Source of the DNA: Viola odorata | Taxonomy: Eukaryota > Streptophyta > Magnoliopsida > Malpighiales > Violaceae | Assembly: GCA_963691705.1 (NCBI GenBank) | Contig: OY829540.1 | Location: forward strand, 45,544,158-45,608,157 | Reading direction: 5' to 3' | DNA length: 64,000 nucleotides | Shown: piece by piece, positions 39,623 through 53,865 of the stretch | Layout: each line of letters starts with the position of its first letter | Position numbering within the stretch: position 1 is the stretch's first letter | Translations under genes and position numbers: made by a program | Notes under the pieces: model-generated | Database searches by the model: none | The model's input: the letters and a program-made list of their open reading frames with translations, nothing else | Told to the model about the DNA's origin: nothing

Positions 39623-42085
39623 AAAACACGATGTGGGGACGTGACCCTTCACAACGCTTAACAGACAACATGTGCAGGCGTGACCAGACACAACATTATC
39701 AGACGACATGTGCGGAAGTGACCAAACACAACATTGAAAACACGATGTGGGGACATGACCCTTCACAACGCTTAACAGAGAACATGTGCGGACGTGACCA
39801 GACACAACATTATCAGACGACATGTGCGGACGTGACCAAACACGATGTGGGGACGTGACCCTTCACAACGCTTAACAGACAACATCTGCGGACGTGACCA
39901 GATACAACATTGTAAGACGACATGTGCGAACGTTACCAGACACAACATTATCAGACAACATGTGCGGACGTGACCAAACACGATGTGAGGACGTGACCCT
40001 TCACAAGCTTCACAGACAACATGTGCGGACGTGACCAGACACAACATTATCAGACGACATGTGCGGACGTGACCAAACACAACATTAAAAACACGATGTG
40101 TGGGCGTGACCCATCACAACGCTTAACAGACAACATGTGCAGACGTGACCAGACACAACATTATCAGACGACATGTGCGGATGTGACCAAACACGATGTG
40201 GGGACGTGACCCTTCACAACGCTTAACAGACAACATGTGCGGACGTGACCAGACACAACATTATCAAACGACATGTGAGGACGTGACCAAACACAACATA
40301 TAAAACACGATGTGGGGACGTGACCTTCACAACGCTTAACAGACAACATGTACAGACGTGACCAGACACAACATTATCTGACGACATGTGCGGACGTGAC
40401 CAAACACGATGTGGGGACGTGACCCTTCACAACGCTTAACCGACAACATGTGCGGACGTGACCAGACACAACATTATCAGACGACATGTGCGGACGTGAC
40501 CAAACACAACACTAAAAACACGATGTGTGGGCGTGACTCATCACAACGCTTAACAGACAACATGTGCAGACGTGACCAGACACAACATTATCAGACGACA
40601 TGTGCGGATGTGACCAAACACGATGTGGGGACGTGACCCTTCACAACGCTTAACAGACAAAATGTGCGGACGTGACCACACACAACATTAAAAATACGAT
40701 GTGGGGACGTGACCCTTCACAACGCTTAACAGACGACATGTGCAGACTTGACCAGACACAACATTATCAGATGACATGTGCGGACGTGACCAAACACAAC
40801 ATTAAAAATACGATGTGGGGACGTGACCCTTTAGAACGCTTAACAGACAACATGTGCGGACGTGACCAGACATAACATTATCAGACGACATGTGCGGACG
40901 TGACCAAACACGATGTGAGGACGTGACCCTTCACAACGCTTCACAGACAACATGTGCGGACGTGACCAGACACAACATTATAAGACGACATGTGAGGACG
41001 TGACCAAACACAACATATAAAACACGATGTGGGGACGTGACCTTCACAACGCTTAACAGACAACATGTACAGACGTGACCAGACACAATATTATCTGACG
41101 ACATGTGCGGACGTGACCAAACACGATGTGGGGACGTGACCCTTCACAACGCTTAACAAACAACATGTGCGGACGTGACCAGACACAACATTATCAGACG
41201 ACATGTGCGGACGTGACCAAACACAACATTAAAAACACGATGTGTGGGCGTGACCCATCACAACGCTTAACAGACAACATGTGCAGACGTGACCAGACAC
41301 AACATTATCAGACGACATGTGCGGATGTGACCAAACACGATGTGGGGACGTGACCCTTCACAACGCTTAACAGACAACATGTGCGGACATGACCAGACAC
41401 AACATTATCAGACGACATGTGAGGACGTGACAAAACACAACATATAAAACACGATGTGGGGACGTGACCTTCACAACGCTTAACAGACAACATGTACAGA
41501 CGTGACCAGACACAACATTATCTGACGACATGTGCGGACGTGACCAAACACGATGTGGGGACGTGACCCTTCACAACGCTTAACAGACAACATGTGCGGA
41601 CGTGACCAGACACAACATTATCAGACGACATGTGCGGACGTGACCAAACACAACATTAAAAACACGATGTGTGGGCGTGACCCATCACAACGCTTAACAG
41701 ACAACATGTGCAGACGTGACCAGACACAACATTATCAGACGACATGTGCGGATGTGACCAAACACGATGTGGGGACGTGACCCTTCACAACGCTTAACAG
41801 ACAACATGTGCGGACATGACCAGACACAACATTATCAGACGACATGTGAGGACGTGACAAAACACAACATATAAAACACGATGTGGGGACGTGACCTTCA
41901 CAACGCTTAACAGACAACATGTACAGACGTGACCAGACACAACATTATCTGACGACATGTGCGGACGTGACCAAACACGATGTGGGGACGTGACCCTTCA
42001 CAACGCTTAACCGACAACATGCGCGGACGTGACCAGACACAACATTATCAGACGACATGTGCGGACGTGACCAAACACAACATTA
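39623..42085 (+). repeat. 2,463 bp higher-order repeat, copy 2
   Basis: The second copy at offset 2,463. Private changes include ACATCTGCGG near 39885, GTGACTCATC near 40535 and ACATGCGCGG near 42018. CTTAACAAAC near 41154 is shared with the other two copies. Confidence 0.9.
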
Positions 42086-44548
42086 AAAACACGATGTGGG
42101 GACGTGACCCTTCACAACGCTTAACAGACAACATGTGCAGGCGTGACCAGACACAACATTATCAGACGACATGTGCGGAAGTGACCAAACACAACATTGA
42201 AAACACGATGTGGGGACATGACCCTTCACAACGCTTAACAGAGAACATGTGCGGACGTGACCAGACACAACATTATCAGACGACATGTGCGGACGTGACC
42301 AAACACGATGTGGGGACGTGACCCTTCACAACGCTTAACAGACAACATGTGCGGACGTGACCAGATACAACATTGTAAGACGACATGTGCGAACGTTACC
42401 AGACACAACATTATCAGACAACATGTGCGGACGTGACCAAACACGATGTGAGGACGTGACCCTTCACAAGCTTCACAGACAACATGTGCGGACGTGACCA
42501 GACACAACATTATCAGACGACATGTGCGGACGTGACCAAACACAACATTAAAAACACGATGTGTGGGCGTGACCCATCACAACGCTTAACAGACAACATG
42601 TGCAGACGTGACCAGACACAACATTATCAGACGACATGTGCGGATGTGACCAAACACGATGTGGGGACGTGACCCTTCACAACGCTTAACAGACAACATG
42701 TGCGGACGTGACCAGACACAACATTATCAAACGACATGTGAGGACGTGACCAAACACAACATATAAAACACGATGTGGGGACGTGACCTTCACAACGCTT
42801 AACAGACAACATGTACAGACGTGACCAGACACAACATTATCTGACGACATGTGCGGACGTGACCAAACACGATGTGGGGACGTGACCCTTCACAACGCTT
42901 AACCGACAACATGTGCGGACGTGACCAGACACAACATTATCAGACGACATGTGCGGACGTGACCAAACACAACACTAAAAACACGATGTGTGGGCGTGAC
43001 CCATCACAACGCTTAACAGACAACATGTGCAGACGTGACCAGACACAACATTATCAGACGACATGTGCGGATGTGACCAAACACGATGTGGGGACGTGAC
43101 CCTTCACAACGCTTAACAGACAAAATGTGCGGACGTGACCACACACAACATTAAAAATACGATGTGGGGACGTGACCCTTCACAACGCTTAACAGACGAC
43201 ATGTGCAGACTTGACCAGACACAACATTATCAGATGACATGTGCGGACGTGACCAAACACAACATTAAAAATACGATGTGGGGACGTGACCCTTTAGAAC
43301 GCTTAACAGACAACATGTGCGGACGTGACCAGACATAACATTATCAGACGACATGTGCGGACGTGACCAAACACGATGTGAGGACGTGACCCTTCACAAC
43401 GCTTCACAGACAACATGTGCGGACGTGACCAGACACAACATTATAAGACGACATGTGAGGACGTGACCAAACACAACATATAAAACACGATGTGGGGACG
43501 TGACCTTCACAACGCTTAACAGACAACATGTACAGACGTGACCAGACACAATATTATCTGACGACATGTGCGGACGTGACCAAACACGATGTGGGGACGT
43601 GACCCTTCACAACGCTTAACAAACAACATGTGCGGACGTGACCAGACACAACATTATCAGACGACATGTGCGGACGTGACCAAACACAACATTAAAAACA
43701 CGATGTGTGGGCGTGACCCATCACAACGCTTAACAGACAACATGTGCAGACGTGACCAGACACAACATTATCAGACGACATGTGCGGATGTGACCAAACA
43801 CGATGTGGGGACGTGACCCTTCACAACGCTTAACAGACAACATGTGCGGACATGACCAGACACAACATTATCAGACGACATGTGAGGACGTGACAAAACA
43901 CAACATATAAAACACGATGTGGGGACGTGACCTTCACAACGCTTAACAGACAACATGTACAGACGTGACCAGACACAACATTATCTGACGACATGTGCGG
44001 ACGTGACCAAACACGATGTGGGGACGTGACCCTTCACAACGCTTAACAGACAACATGTGCGGACGTGACCAGACACAACATTATCAGACGACATGTGCGG
44101 ACGTGACCAAACACAACATTAAAAACACGATGTGTGGGCGTGACCCATCACAACGCTTAACAGACAACATGTGCAGACGTGACCAGACACAACATTATCA
44201 GACGACATGTGCGGATGTGACCAAACACGATGTGGGGACGTGACCCTTCACAACGCTTAACAGACAACATGTGCGGACATGACCAGACACAACATTATCA
44301 GACGACATGTGAGGACGTGACAAAACACAACATATAAAACACGATGTGGGGACGTGACCTTCACAACGCTTAACAGACAACATGTACAGACGTGACCAGA
44401 CACAACATTATCTGACGACATGTGCGGACGTGACCAAACACGATGTGGGGACGTGACCCTTCACAACGCTTAACCGACAACATGTGCGGACGTGACCAGA
44501 CACAACATTATCAGACGACATGTGCGGACGTGACCAAACACAACATTA
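42086..44548 (+). repeat. 2,463 bp higher-order repeat, copy 3
   Basis: The third copy. I saw almost no private changes, which suggests very recent expansion or strong homogenisation. Confidence 0.9.
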
Positions 44549-45020
44549 AAAACACGATGTGGGGACGTGACCCTTCACAACGCTTAACAGACAACATGTG
44601 CAGGCGTGACCAGACACAACATTATCAGACGACATGTGCGGAAGTGACCAAACACAACATTGAAAACACGATGTGGGGACATGACCCTTCACAACGCTTA
44701 ACAGAGAACATGTGCGGACGTGACCAGACACAACATTATCAGACGACATGTGCGGACGTGACCAAACACGATGTGGGGACGTGACCCTTCACAACGCTTA
44801 ACAGACAACATGTGCGGACGTGACCAGATACAACATTGTAAGACGACATGTGCGAACGTTACCAGACACAACATTATCAGACAACATGTGCGGACGTGAC
44901 CAAACACGATGTGAGGACGTGACCCTTCACAAGCTTCACAGACAACATGTGCGGACGTGACCAGACACAACATTATCAGACGACATGTGCGGACGTGACC
45001 AAACACAACATTAAAAACAC
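44549..45020 (+). repeat. 2,463 bp higher-order repeat, partial copy 4
   Basis: About 470 bp more of the same period, through the GATACA doublet near 44826. It ends near 45026, where TGTAGGCG replaces TGTGGGCG. Confidence 0.82.
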
Positions 45021-45495
45021 GATGTGTAGGCGTGACCCATCACAACGCTTAACAGACAACATGTGCAGACGTGACCAGACACAACATTATCAGACGACAT
45101 GTGCGGATGTGACCAAACACGATGTGGGGACGTGACCCTTCACAACGCTTAACAGACAAAATGTGCGGACGTGACCACACACAACATTAAAAACACGATG
45201 TGGGGACGTGACCCTTCACAACGCTTAACAGACGACATGTGCAGACTTGACCAGACACAACATTATCAGACGACATGTGCGGACGTGACCAAACACAACA
45301 TTAAAAACACGATGTGTAGGCGTGACCCATCACAACGCTTAACAGACAACATGTGCAGACGTGACCAGACACAACATTATCAGACGACATGTGCGGATGT
45401 GACCAAACACGATGTGGGGACGTGACCCTTCACAACGCTTAACAGACAAAATGTGCGGACGTGACCACACACAACATTAAAAACACGATGTGTGG
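44960..45495 (+). repeat. 290 bp tandem duplication
   Basis: GATGTGTAGG occurs at 45021 and 45311, and CAGACAAAATG near 45154 and 45444, both at an offset of 290 bp. The join lies in the ACTTGACC monomer near 45245, which continues with CAGACGAC instead of the usual CAGATGAC. Confidence 0.8.
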
Positions 45496-47226
45496 GCGTG
45501 ACCCATCACAACGCTTAACAGACAACATGTGCAGACGTGACCAGACACAACATTATCAGACGACATGTGCGGACGTGACCAAACACGATGTGAGGACGTG
45601 ACCCTTCACAACGCTTCACAGACAACATGTGCGGACGTGACCAGACACAACATTATCAGACGACATGTGAGGACGTGACCAAACACAACATATAAAACAC
45701 GATGTGGGGACGTGACCTTCACAACGCTTAACAGACAACATGTACAGACGTGACCAGACACAACATTATCTGACGACATGTGCGGACGTGACCAAACACG
45801 ATGTGGGGACGTGACCCTTCACAACGCTTAACAGACAACATGGGCGGACGTGACCAGACACAACATTATCAGACGACATGTGCGGACGTGACCAAACACA
45901 ACATTAAAAACACGATGTGTGGGCGTGACCCATCACAACGCTTAACAGACAACATGTGCAGACGTGACCAGACACAACATTATCAGACGACATGTGCGGA
46001 TGTGACCAAACACGATGTGGGGACGTGACCCTTCACAACGCTTAACAGACAACATGTGCGGACGTGACCAGACACAACATTATCAGACGACATGTGAGGA
46101 CGTGACCAAACACAACATATAAAACACGATGTGGGGACGTGACCTTCACAACGCTTAACAGACAACATGTACAGACGTGACCAGACACAACATTATCTGA
46201 CGACATGTGCGGACGTGACCAAACATGATGTGGGGACGTGACCCTTCACAACGCTTAACCGACAACATGTGCGGACGTGACCAGACACAACATTATCAGA
46301 CGACATATGCGGACGTGACCAAACACAACATTAAAAACACGATGTGTGGGCGTGACCCATCACAACGCTTAACAGACAACATGTGCAGACATGACCTGAC
46401 ACAACATTATCAGACGACATGTGCGGATGTGACCAAACACGATGTGGGGACGTGACCCTTCACAACGCTTAACAGACAACATGTGCGGACGTGACCAGAC
46501 ACAAGATTAAAAACACGATGTGGTGACGTGACCCTTCACAAAGCTTAACAGAGAACATGTGCAAACACAACATTAAAAACACGATGTGGGGACGTGACCC
46601 TTCACAACGCTTAACAGAGAACATGTGCAGACGTGACCAGACACAACATTATCAGACGACATGCGCGGACGTGAACAAACACAACATTAAAAACACGATG
46701 TGGGGACGTGACCCTTCACAACGCTTAACAGACAACATGTGCGGACGTTACCAGACACAACATTATCAGACGACATGCGCGGACGTGAACAAACACAACA
46801 TTAAAAACACGATGTGGGGACGTGACCCTTCACAACGCTTAACAGACAACATGTGCGGACGTTACCAGACACAACATTATCAGACGACATGTGCGGACGC
46901 GACCAAAAATGATGTGGGGACGTGACCCTTCACAACTCTTAACAGGCATCATGTGCGGACGTGACCAGACACAACATTATCAGACGACATGTGCGGATGT
47001 GAGCAAACACGATGTGGGGACGTGACCCTTCACAACGCTTAACAGACAACATGTGCGGACGTGACCAAACACAACATTAAACATACGATGTGGGGACGTG
47101 ACCTTTCACAACGCTTAACAGAAAACATGTGCAGACGTGACCAGACACAACATTATTAGACGACATGTGCGGACGTGACCAAACACGATGTGAGGACGTA
47201 ACCCTTCACAATGCTTACCAGACAAC
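45496..47226 (+). repeat. Return of the long array type, with a single 66 bp module
   Basis: Holds GCTTCACAG, CATATAAAACAC, TGTGGGCG, the A/B hybrid (CACAAGATTAAAAAC near 46500), one 66 bp unit at 46557, then CGTTACC/CGCGACC, CTCTTAACAGGCAT, ATTAAACATACG and ACGTAACCC. A 114 bp trimer with ATGCGCGGACGTGAAC is present twice (ATGCGC at 46661 and 46775). The long-type markers reappear here after about 19 kb. Confidence 0.78.
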
Positions 47227-48270
47227 ATGTGCGGACGTGACCAGACACAACATTATCAGACGACATGTGCGGATGTGACCACACACAACATTAAAAATAG
47301 GATGTGGGGACGTGACCCTTCACAACGCTTAACAGACGACATGTGCAGACGTGACCAGACACAACATTATCAGACGACATGTGCGGACGTGACCAAACAC
47401 GATATGGGGACATGACCCTTCAAAATGCTTAACAGACAACATGTGCGGACGTGACCACACACAACATTAAAAACACGATGTGGGGACGTGACCCTTCACA
47501 ATGCTTAACAGACGGCATGTGCAGACTTGACCAGACACAACATTATCAGATGACATGTGCGGACGTGACCAAACACAACATTAAAAATACGATGTGGGGA
47601 CGTGACCCTTTAGAACGCTTAACAGACAACATGTGCGGACGTGACCAGACACAACATTATCAGACGACATGTGCGGACGTGACCAAACACGATGTGAGGA
47701 CGTGACCCTTCACAACGCTTCACAGACAACATGTGCGGACGTGACCAGACACAACATTATCAGACGACATGTGAGGACGTGACCAAACACAACATATAAA
47801 ACACGATGTGGGGACGTGACCTTCACAACGCTTAACAGACAACATGTACAGACGTGACCAGACACAACATTATCTGACGACATGTGCGGACGTGACCAAA
47901 CACGATGTGGGGACGTGACCCTTCACAACGCTTAACAGACAACATGTGCGGACGTGACCAGACACAACATTATCAGACGACATGTGCGGACGTGACCAAA
48001 CACAACATTAAAAACACGATGTGTGGGCGTGACCCATCACAACGCTTAACAGACAACATGTGCAGACGTGACCAGACACAACATTATCAGACGACATGTG
48101 CGGATGTGACCAAACACGATGTGGGGACGTGACCCTTCACAACGCTTAACAGACAACATGTGCGGACGTGACCAGACACAACATTATCAGACGACATGTG
48201 AGGACGTGACCAAACACAACATATAAAACACGATGTGGGGACGTGACCTTCACAACGCTTAACAGACAAC
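47227..48270 (+). repeat. 1,044 bp tandem duplication, copy 1
   Basis: Runs from the AATAGGATG trimer through GATATGG, ACTTGACC, CTTTAGAACGC, GCTTCACAG and two CATATAAAACAC blocks. Private changes include CAAAATGCTT near 47420 and CAGACGGCATG near 47512. Confidence 0.78.
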
Positions 48271-49345
48271 ATGTGCGGACGTGACCAGACACAACATTAT
48301 CAGACGACATGTGCGGATGTGACCACACACAACATTAAAAATAGGATGTGGGGACGTGACCCTTCACAACGCTTAACAGACGACATGTGCAGACGTGACC
48401 AGACACAACATTATCAGACGACATGTGCGGACGTGACCAAACACGATATGGGGACATGACCCTTCAAAACGCTTAACAGACAACATGTGCGGACGTGACC
48501 ACACACAACATTAAAAACACGATGTGGGGACGTGACCCTTCACAACGCTTAACAGACGACATGTGCAGACTTGACCAGACACAACATTATCAGATGACAT
48601 GTGCGGACTTGACCAGACACAACATTATCAGAGGACATGTGCGGACGTGACCAAACACAACATTAAAAATACGATGTGGGGACGTGACCCTTTAGAACGC
48701 TTAACAGACAACATGTGCGGACGTGACCAGACACAACATTATCAGACGACATGTGCGGACGTGACCAAACACGATGTGAGGACGTGACCCTTCACAACGC
48801 TTCACAGACAACATGTGCGGACGTGACCAGACACAACATTATCAGACGACATGTGAGGACGTGACCAAACACAACATATAAAACACGATGTGGGGACGTG
48901 ACCTTCACAACGCTTAACAGACAACATGTACAGACGTGACCAGACACAACATTATCTGACGACATGTGCGGACGTGACCAAACACGACGTGGGGACGTGA
49001 CCCTTCACAACGCTTAACAGACAACATGTGCGGACGTGACCAGACACAACATTATCAGACGACATGTGCGGACGTGACCAAACACAACCTTAAAAACACG
49101 ATGTGTGGGCGTGACCCATCACAACGCTTAACAGACAACATGTGCAGACGTGACCAGACACAACATTATCAGACGACATGTGCGGATGTGACCAAACACA
49201 ATGTGGGGACGTGACCCTTCACAACGCTTAACAGACAACATGTGCGGACGTGACCAGACACAACATTATCAGACGACATGTGAGGACGTGACCAAACCCA
49301 ACATATAAAACACGATGTGGGGACGTGACCTTCACAACGCTTAAC
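48271..49345 (+). repeat. 1,044 bp tandem duplication, copy 2 (with an extra 38 bp monomer)
   Basis: Matches copy 1 at offset 1,044 and, after the extra A monomer at 48607, at offset 1,082. It carries CACGACGTGGGG near 48985 and CAACCTTAAAAAC near 49086, which are shared with the 50.7 kb copy. Confidence 0.78.
48569..48644 (+). repeat. Single-monomer (38 bp) A duplication
   Basis: A (48569-48606, ACTTGACC with CAGATGAC) is followed at once by a second A (48607-48644, ACTTGACC with CAGAGGAC) before B resumes at 48645. It shows that one 38 bp monomer can itself be gained, and it explains the change of local offset from 1,044 to 1,082 bp. Confidence 0.9.
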
Positions 49346-49413
49346 AGACAACATGTACAGACGTGACCTGACACAACATTATCTGACGACATGTGCGGAC
49401 GTGACCAAACACG

Positions 49414-49627
49414 ATGTGGGGACGTGACCCTTCACAACGCTTAACCGACAACATGTGCGGACGTGACCAGACACAACATTATCAGACGACATGTGCGGAC
49501 GTGACCAAACACAACATTAAAAACACGATGTGTGGGCGTGACCCATCACAACGCTTAACAGACAACATGTGCAGACGTGACCAGACACAACATTATCAGA
49601 CGACATGTGCGGATGTGACCAAACACG
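49414..49627 (+). repeat. CTTAACCGAC and TGTGGGCG trimers
   Basis: A 100 + 114 bp pair with CTTAACCGAC and TGTGGGCGTGACCCATC, matching 51100-51313 at offset 1,686. Confidence 0.7.
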
Positions 49628-50170
49628 ATGTGGGGACGTGACCCTTCACAACGCTTAACAGACAACATGTGCAGGCGTGACCAGACACAACATTATCAGA
49701 CGACATGTGCGGATGTGACCACACACAACTTTAAAAATAGGATGTGGGGACGTGACCCTTCACAACGCTTAACAGACGACATGTGCAGACGTGACCAGAC
49801 ACAACATTATCAGACGACATGTGCGGACGTGACCAAACACAACATTAAAAACACGATGTGTGGGCGTGACCCATCACAACGCTTAACAGACAACATGTGC
49901 AGACGTGACCAGACACAACATTATCAGACGACATGTGCGGATGTGACCAAACACGATGTGGGGACGTGACCCTTCATCACGCTTAACAGACAACATGTGC
50001 AGGCGTGACCTGACACAACATTATCAGACGACATGTGCGGATGTGACCACACACAACATTAAAAATAGGATGTGGGGACGTGACCCTTCACAACGCTTAA
50101 CAGACGACATGTGCAGACGTGACCAGACACAACATTATCAGACGACATGTGCGGACGTGACCAAACACGA
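49628..50170 (+). repeat. 328 bp tandem duplication
   Basis: 49628-49955 and 49956 to about 50170 correspond at offset 328 (114+114+100 bp). Both carry GTGCAGGCG followed by AATAGGATG. Copy 1 has CAACTTTAAAAATAGG; copy 2 has CTTCATCACGC and GTGACCTGAC. GCAGGCG and AATAGGATG are normally far apart, so this is a recombined block. Confidence 0.8.
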
Positions 50171-51313
50171 TATGGGGACATGACCCTTCAAAACGCTTAA
50201 CAGACAACATGTGCGGACGTGACCACACACAACATTAAAAACACGATGTGGGGACGTGACCCTTCACAACGCTTAACAGACGACATGTGCAGACTTGACC
50301 AGACACAACATTATCAGATGACATGTGCGGACGTGACCAAACACAACATTAAAAATACGATGTGGGGACGTGACCCTTTAGAACGCTTAACAGACAACAT
50401 GTGCGGACGTGACCAGACACAACATTATCAGACGACATGTGCGGACGTGACCAAACACGATGTGAGGACGTGACCCTTCACAACGCTTCACAGACAACAT
50501 GTGCGGACGTGACCAGACACAACATTATCAGACGACATGTGAGGACGTGACCAAACACAACATATAAAACACGATGTGGGGACGTGACCTTCACAACGCT
50601 TAACAGACAACATGTACAGACGTGACCAGACACAACATTATCTGACGACATGTGCGGACGTGACCAAACACGACGTGGGGACGTGACCCTTCACAACGCT
50701 TAACAGACAACATGTGCGGACGTGACCAGACACAACATTATCAGACGACATGTGCGGACGTGACCAAACACAACCTTAAAAATACGATGTGTGGGCGTGA
50801 CCCATCACAACGCTTAACAGACAACATGTGCAGACGTGACCAGACACAACATTATCAGACGACATGTGCGGATGTGACCAAACACGATGTGGGGACGTGA
50901 CCCTTCACAACGCTTAACAGACAACATGTGCGGACGTGACCAGACACAACATTATCAGACGACATGTGAGGACGTGACCAAACACAACATATAAAACACG
51001 ATGTGGGGACGTGACCTTCACAACGCTTAACAGACAACATGTACAGACGTGACCTGACACAACATTATCTGACGACATGTGCGGACGTGACCAAACACGA
51101 TGTGGGGACGTGACCCTTCACAACGCTTAACCGACAACATGTGCGGACGTGACCAGACACAACATTATCAGACGACATGTGCGGACGTGACCAAACACAA
51201 CATTAAAAACACGATGTGTGGGCGTGACCCATCACAACGCTTAACAGACAACATGTGCAGACGTGACCAGACACAACATTATCAGACGACATGTGCGGAT
51301 GTGACCAAACACG
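50171..51313 (+). repeat. Segment repeated from 48.4-49.6 kb (offset 1,686-1,724)
   Basis: Matches 48445-49627 at offset 1,724 before the extra 38 bp monomer and 1,686 after it. The shared rare variants are CACGACGTGGGG near 50671, CAACCTTAAAAA near 50772 and GTGACCTGAC near 51050. Confidence 0.78.
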
Positions 51314-51880
51314 ATGTGGGGACGTGACCCTTCACAACGCTTAACAGACAACATGTGCAGGCGTGACCAGACACAACATTATCAGACGACATGTGCGGAA
51401 GTGACCAAACACAACATTGAAAACACGATGTGGGGACGTGACCCTTCACAACGCTTAACAGACAACATGTGCAGGCGTGACCAGACACAACATTATCAGA
51501 CGACATGTGCGGAAGTGACCAAACACAACATTGAAAACACGATGTGGGGACGTGACCCTTCACAACGCTTAACAGAGAACATGTGCGGACGTGACCAGAC
51601 ACAACATTATCAGACGACATGTGCGGACGTGACCAAACACGATGTGGGGACGTGACCCTTCACAACGCTTAACAGACAACATGTGCGGACGTGACCAGAT
51701 ACAACATTATAAGACGACATGTGCGAACGTTACCAGACACAACATTATCAGACAACATGTGCGGACGTGACCAAACACGATGTGAGGACGTGACCCTTCA
51801 CAAGCTTCACAGACAACATGTGCGGACGTGACCAGACACAACATTATCAGACGACATGTGCGGACGTGACCAAACACAAC
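50245..51880 (+). repeat. 4,580 bp-offset duplication, copy 1
   Basis: Matches 54825-56460 at offset 4,580. It includes the 114 bp pair, GTGACCTGAC and the GATACA/GAACGTTACC doublet with CATTATAAG (near 51700 and 56280). The copies are not adjacent. Confidence 0.8.
51314..51541 (+). repeat. 114 bp trimer tandem duplication
   Basis: The GTGCAGGCG / GAAGTG / ATTGAAAAC trimer is present twice in a row, 51314-51427 and 51428-51541. The pair recurs at 55894-56121, where one copy has CAACAATGAAAAC, so it was carried along by a larger duplication. Confidence 0.87.
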
Positions 51881-53329
51881 ATTAAAAACACGATGTGTGG
51901 GCGTGACCCATCACAACGCTTAACAGACAACATGTGCAGACGTGACCAGACACAACATTATCAGACGACATGTGCGGATGTGACCAAACACGATGTGGGG
52001 ACGTGACCCTTCACAACGCTTAACAGACAACATGTGCGGACGTGACCAGACACAACATTATCAGACGACATGTGAGGACGTGACCAAACACAACATATAA
52101 AACACGATGTGGGGACGTGACCTTCACAACGCTTAACAGACAACATGTACAGACGTGACCAGACACAACATTATCTGACGACATGTGCGGACGTGACCAA
52201 ACACAACACTAAAAACACGATGTGTGGGCGTGACCCATCACAACGCTTAACAGACAACATGTGCAGACGTGACCAGACACAACATTATCAGACGACATGT
52301 GCGGATGTGACCAAACACGATGTGGGGACGTGACCCTTCACAACGCTTAACAGACAAAATGTGCGGACGTGACCACACACAATATTAAAAACACGATGTG
52401 GGGACGTGACCCTTCACAACGCTTAACAGACGACATGTGCAGACTTGACCAGACACAACATTATCAGATGACATGTGCGGACGTGACCAAACACAACATT
52501 AAAAATACGATGTGGGGACGTGACCCTTTAGAACGCTTAACAGACAACTTGTGCGGACGTGACCAGACATAACATTATCAGACGACATGTGCGGACGTGA
52601 CCAAACACGATGTGAGGACGTGACCCTTCACAACGCTTCACAGACAACATGTGCGGACGTGACCAGACACAACATTATCAGACGACATGTGAGGACGTGA
52701 CCAAACACAACATATAAAACACGATGTGGGGACGTGACCTTCACAACGCTTAACAGACAACATGTACAGACGTGACCAGACACAACATTATCTGACGACA
52801 TGTGCGGACGTGACCAAACACGATGTGGGGACGTGACCCTTCACAACGCTTAACAGACAACATGTGCGGACGTGACCAGACACAACATTATCAGACGACA
52901 TGTGCGGACGTGACCAACCACAACATTAAAAACACGATGTGTGGGCGTGACCCATCACAACGCTTAACAGACAACATGTGCAGACGTGACCAGACACAAC
53001 ATTATCAGACGACATGTGCGGATGTGACCAAACACGATGTGGGGACGTGACCCTTCACAACGCTTAACAGACAACATGTGCGGACGTGACCAGACACAAC
53101 ATTATCAGACGACATGTGAGGACGTGACCAAACACAACATATAAAACACGATGTGGGGACGTGACCTTCACAACGCTTAACAGACAACATGTACAGACGT
53201 GACCAGACACAACATTATCAGACGACATGTGCGGACGTGACCAAACACAACACTAAAAACACGATGTGTGGGCGTGACCCATCACAACGCTTAACAGACA
53301 ACATGTGCAGACGTGACCAGACACAACAT
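51881..53329 (+). repeat. Segment repeated at 57.0-58.8 kb (offset 5,121, then 5,625)
   Basis: Carries GTACAG/ATTATCTGAC followed by CACTAAAAAC, GACAAAATGTG, CACACACAATATTAAAAAC near 52375 and CAGACATAAC. It matches 57002 onward at 5,121 bp and then at 5,625 bp. The difference is the 504 bp tandem duplication in the second location. Confidence 0.78.
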
Positions 53330-53865
53330 TATGAGACGACATGTGCGGATGTGACCAAACACGATGTGGGGACGTGACCCTTCACAACGCTTAACAGACA
53401 ACATGTGCGGACGTGACCAGACACAACATTAAAAACACGATGTGGTGACGTGACCCTTCACAAAGCTTATCAGAGAACATGTGCAAACACAACATTAAAA
53501 ACACGATGTGGGGACGTGACCCTTCACAACGCTTAACAGACAGCATGTGCAAACACAACATTAAAAACATGATGTGGGGACGTGACCCTTCACAACGCTT
53601 AACAGACAACATGTGCAGACGTGACCAGACACAACATTATCAGACGACATGTGCGGAAGTGACCAAACACAACATTGAAAACACGATGTGGGGACGTGAC
53701 CCTTCACAACGCTTAACAGAGAACATGTGCGGACGTGACCAGACACAACATTATCAGACGACATGTGCGGACGTGAACAAACACAACATTAAAAACACGA
53801 TGTGGGGACGTGACCCTTCACAACGCTTAACAGACAACATGTGCGGACGTTACCAGACACAACAT
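53330..53865 (+). repeat. 536 bp tandem duplication, copy 1
   Basis: Holds the A/B hybrid, the 66 bp pair (53479), the GAAGTG trimer, GTGAACAAACAC and CGTTACC. A private ATTATGAGACG lies near 53330. Confidence 0.83.
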
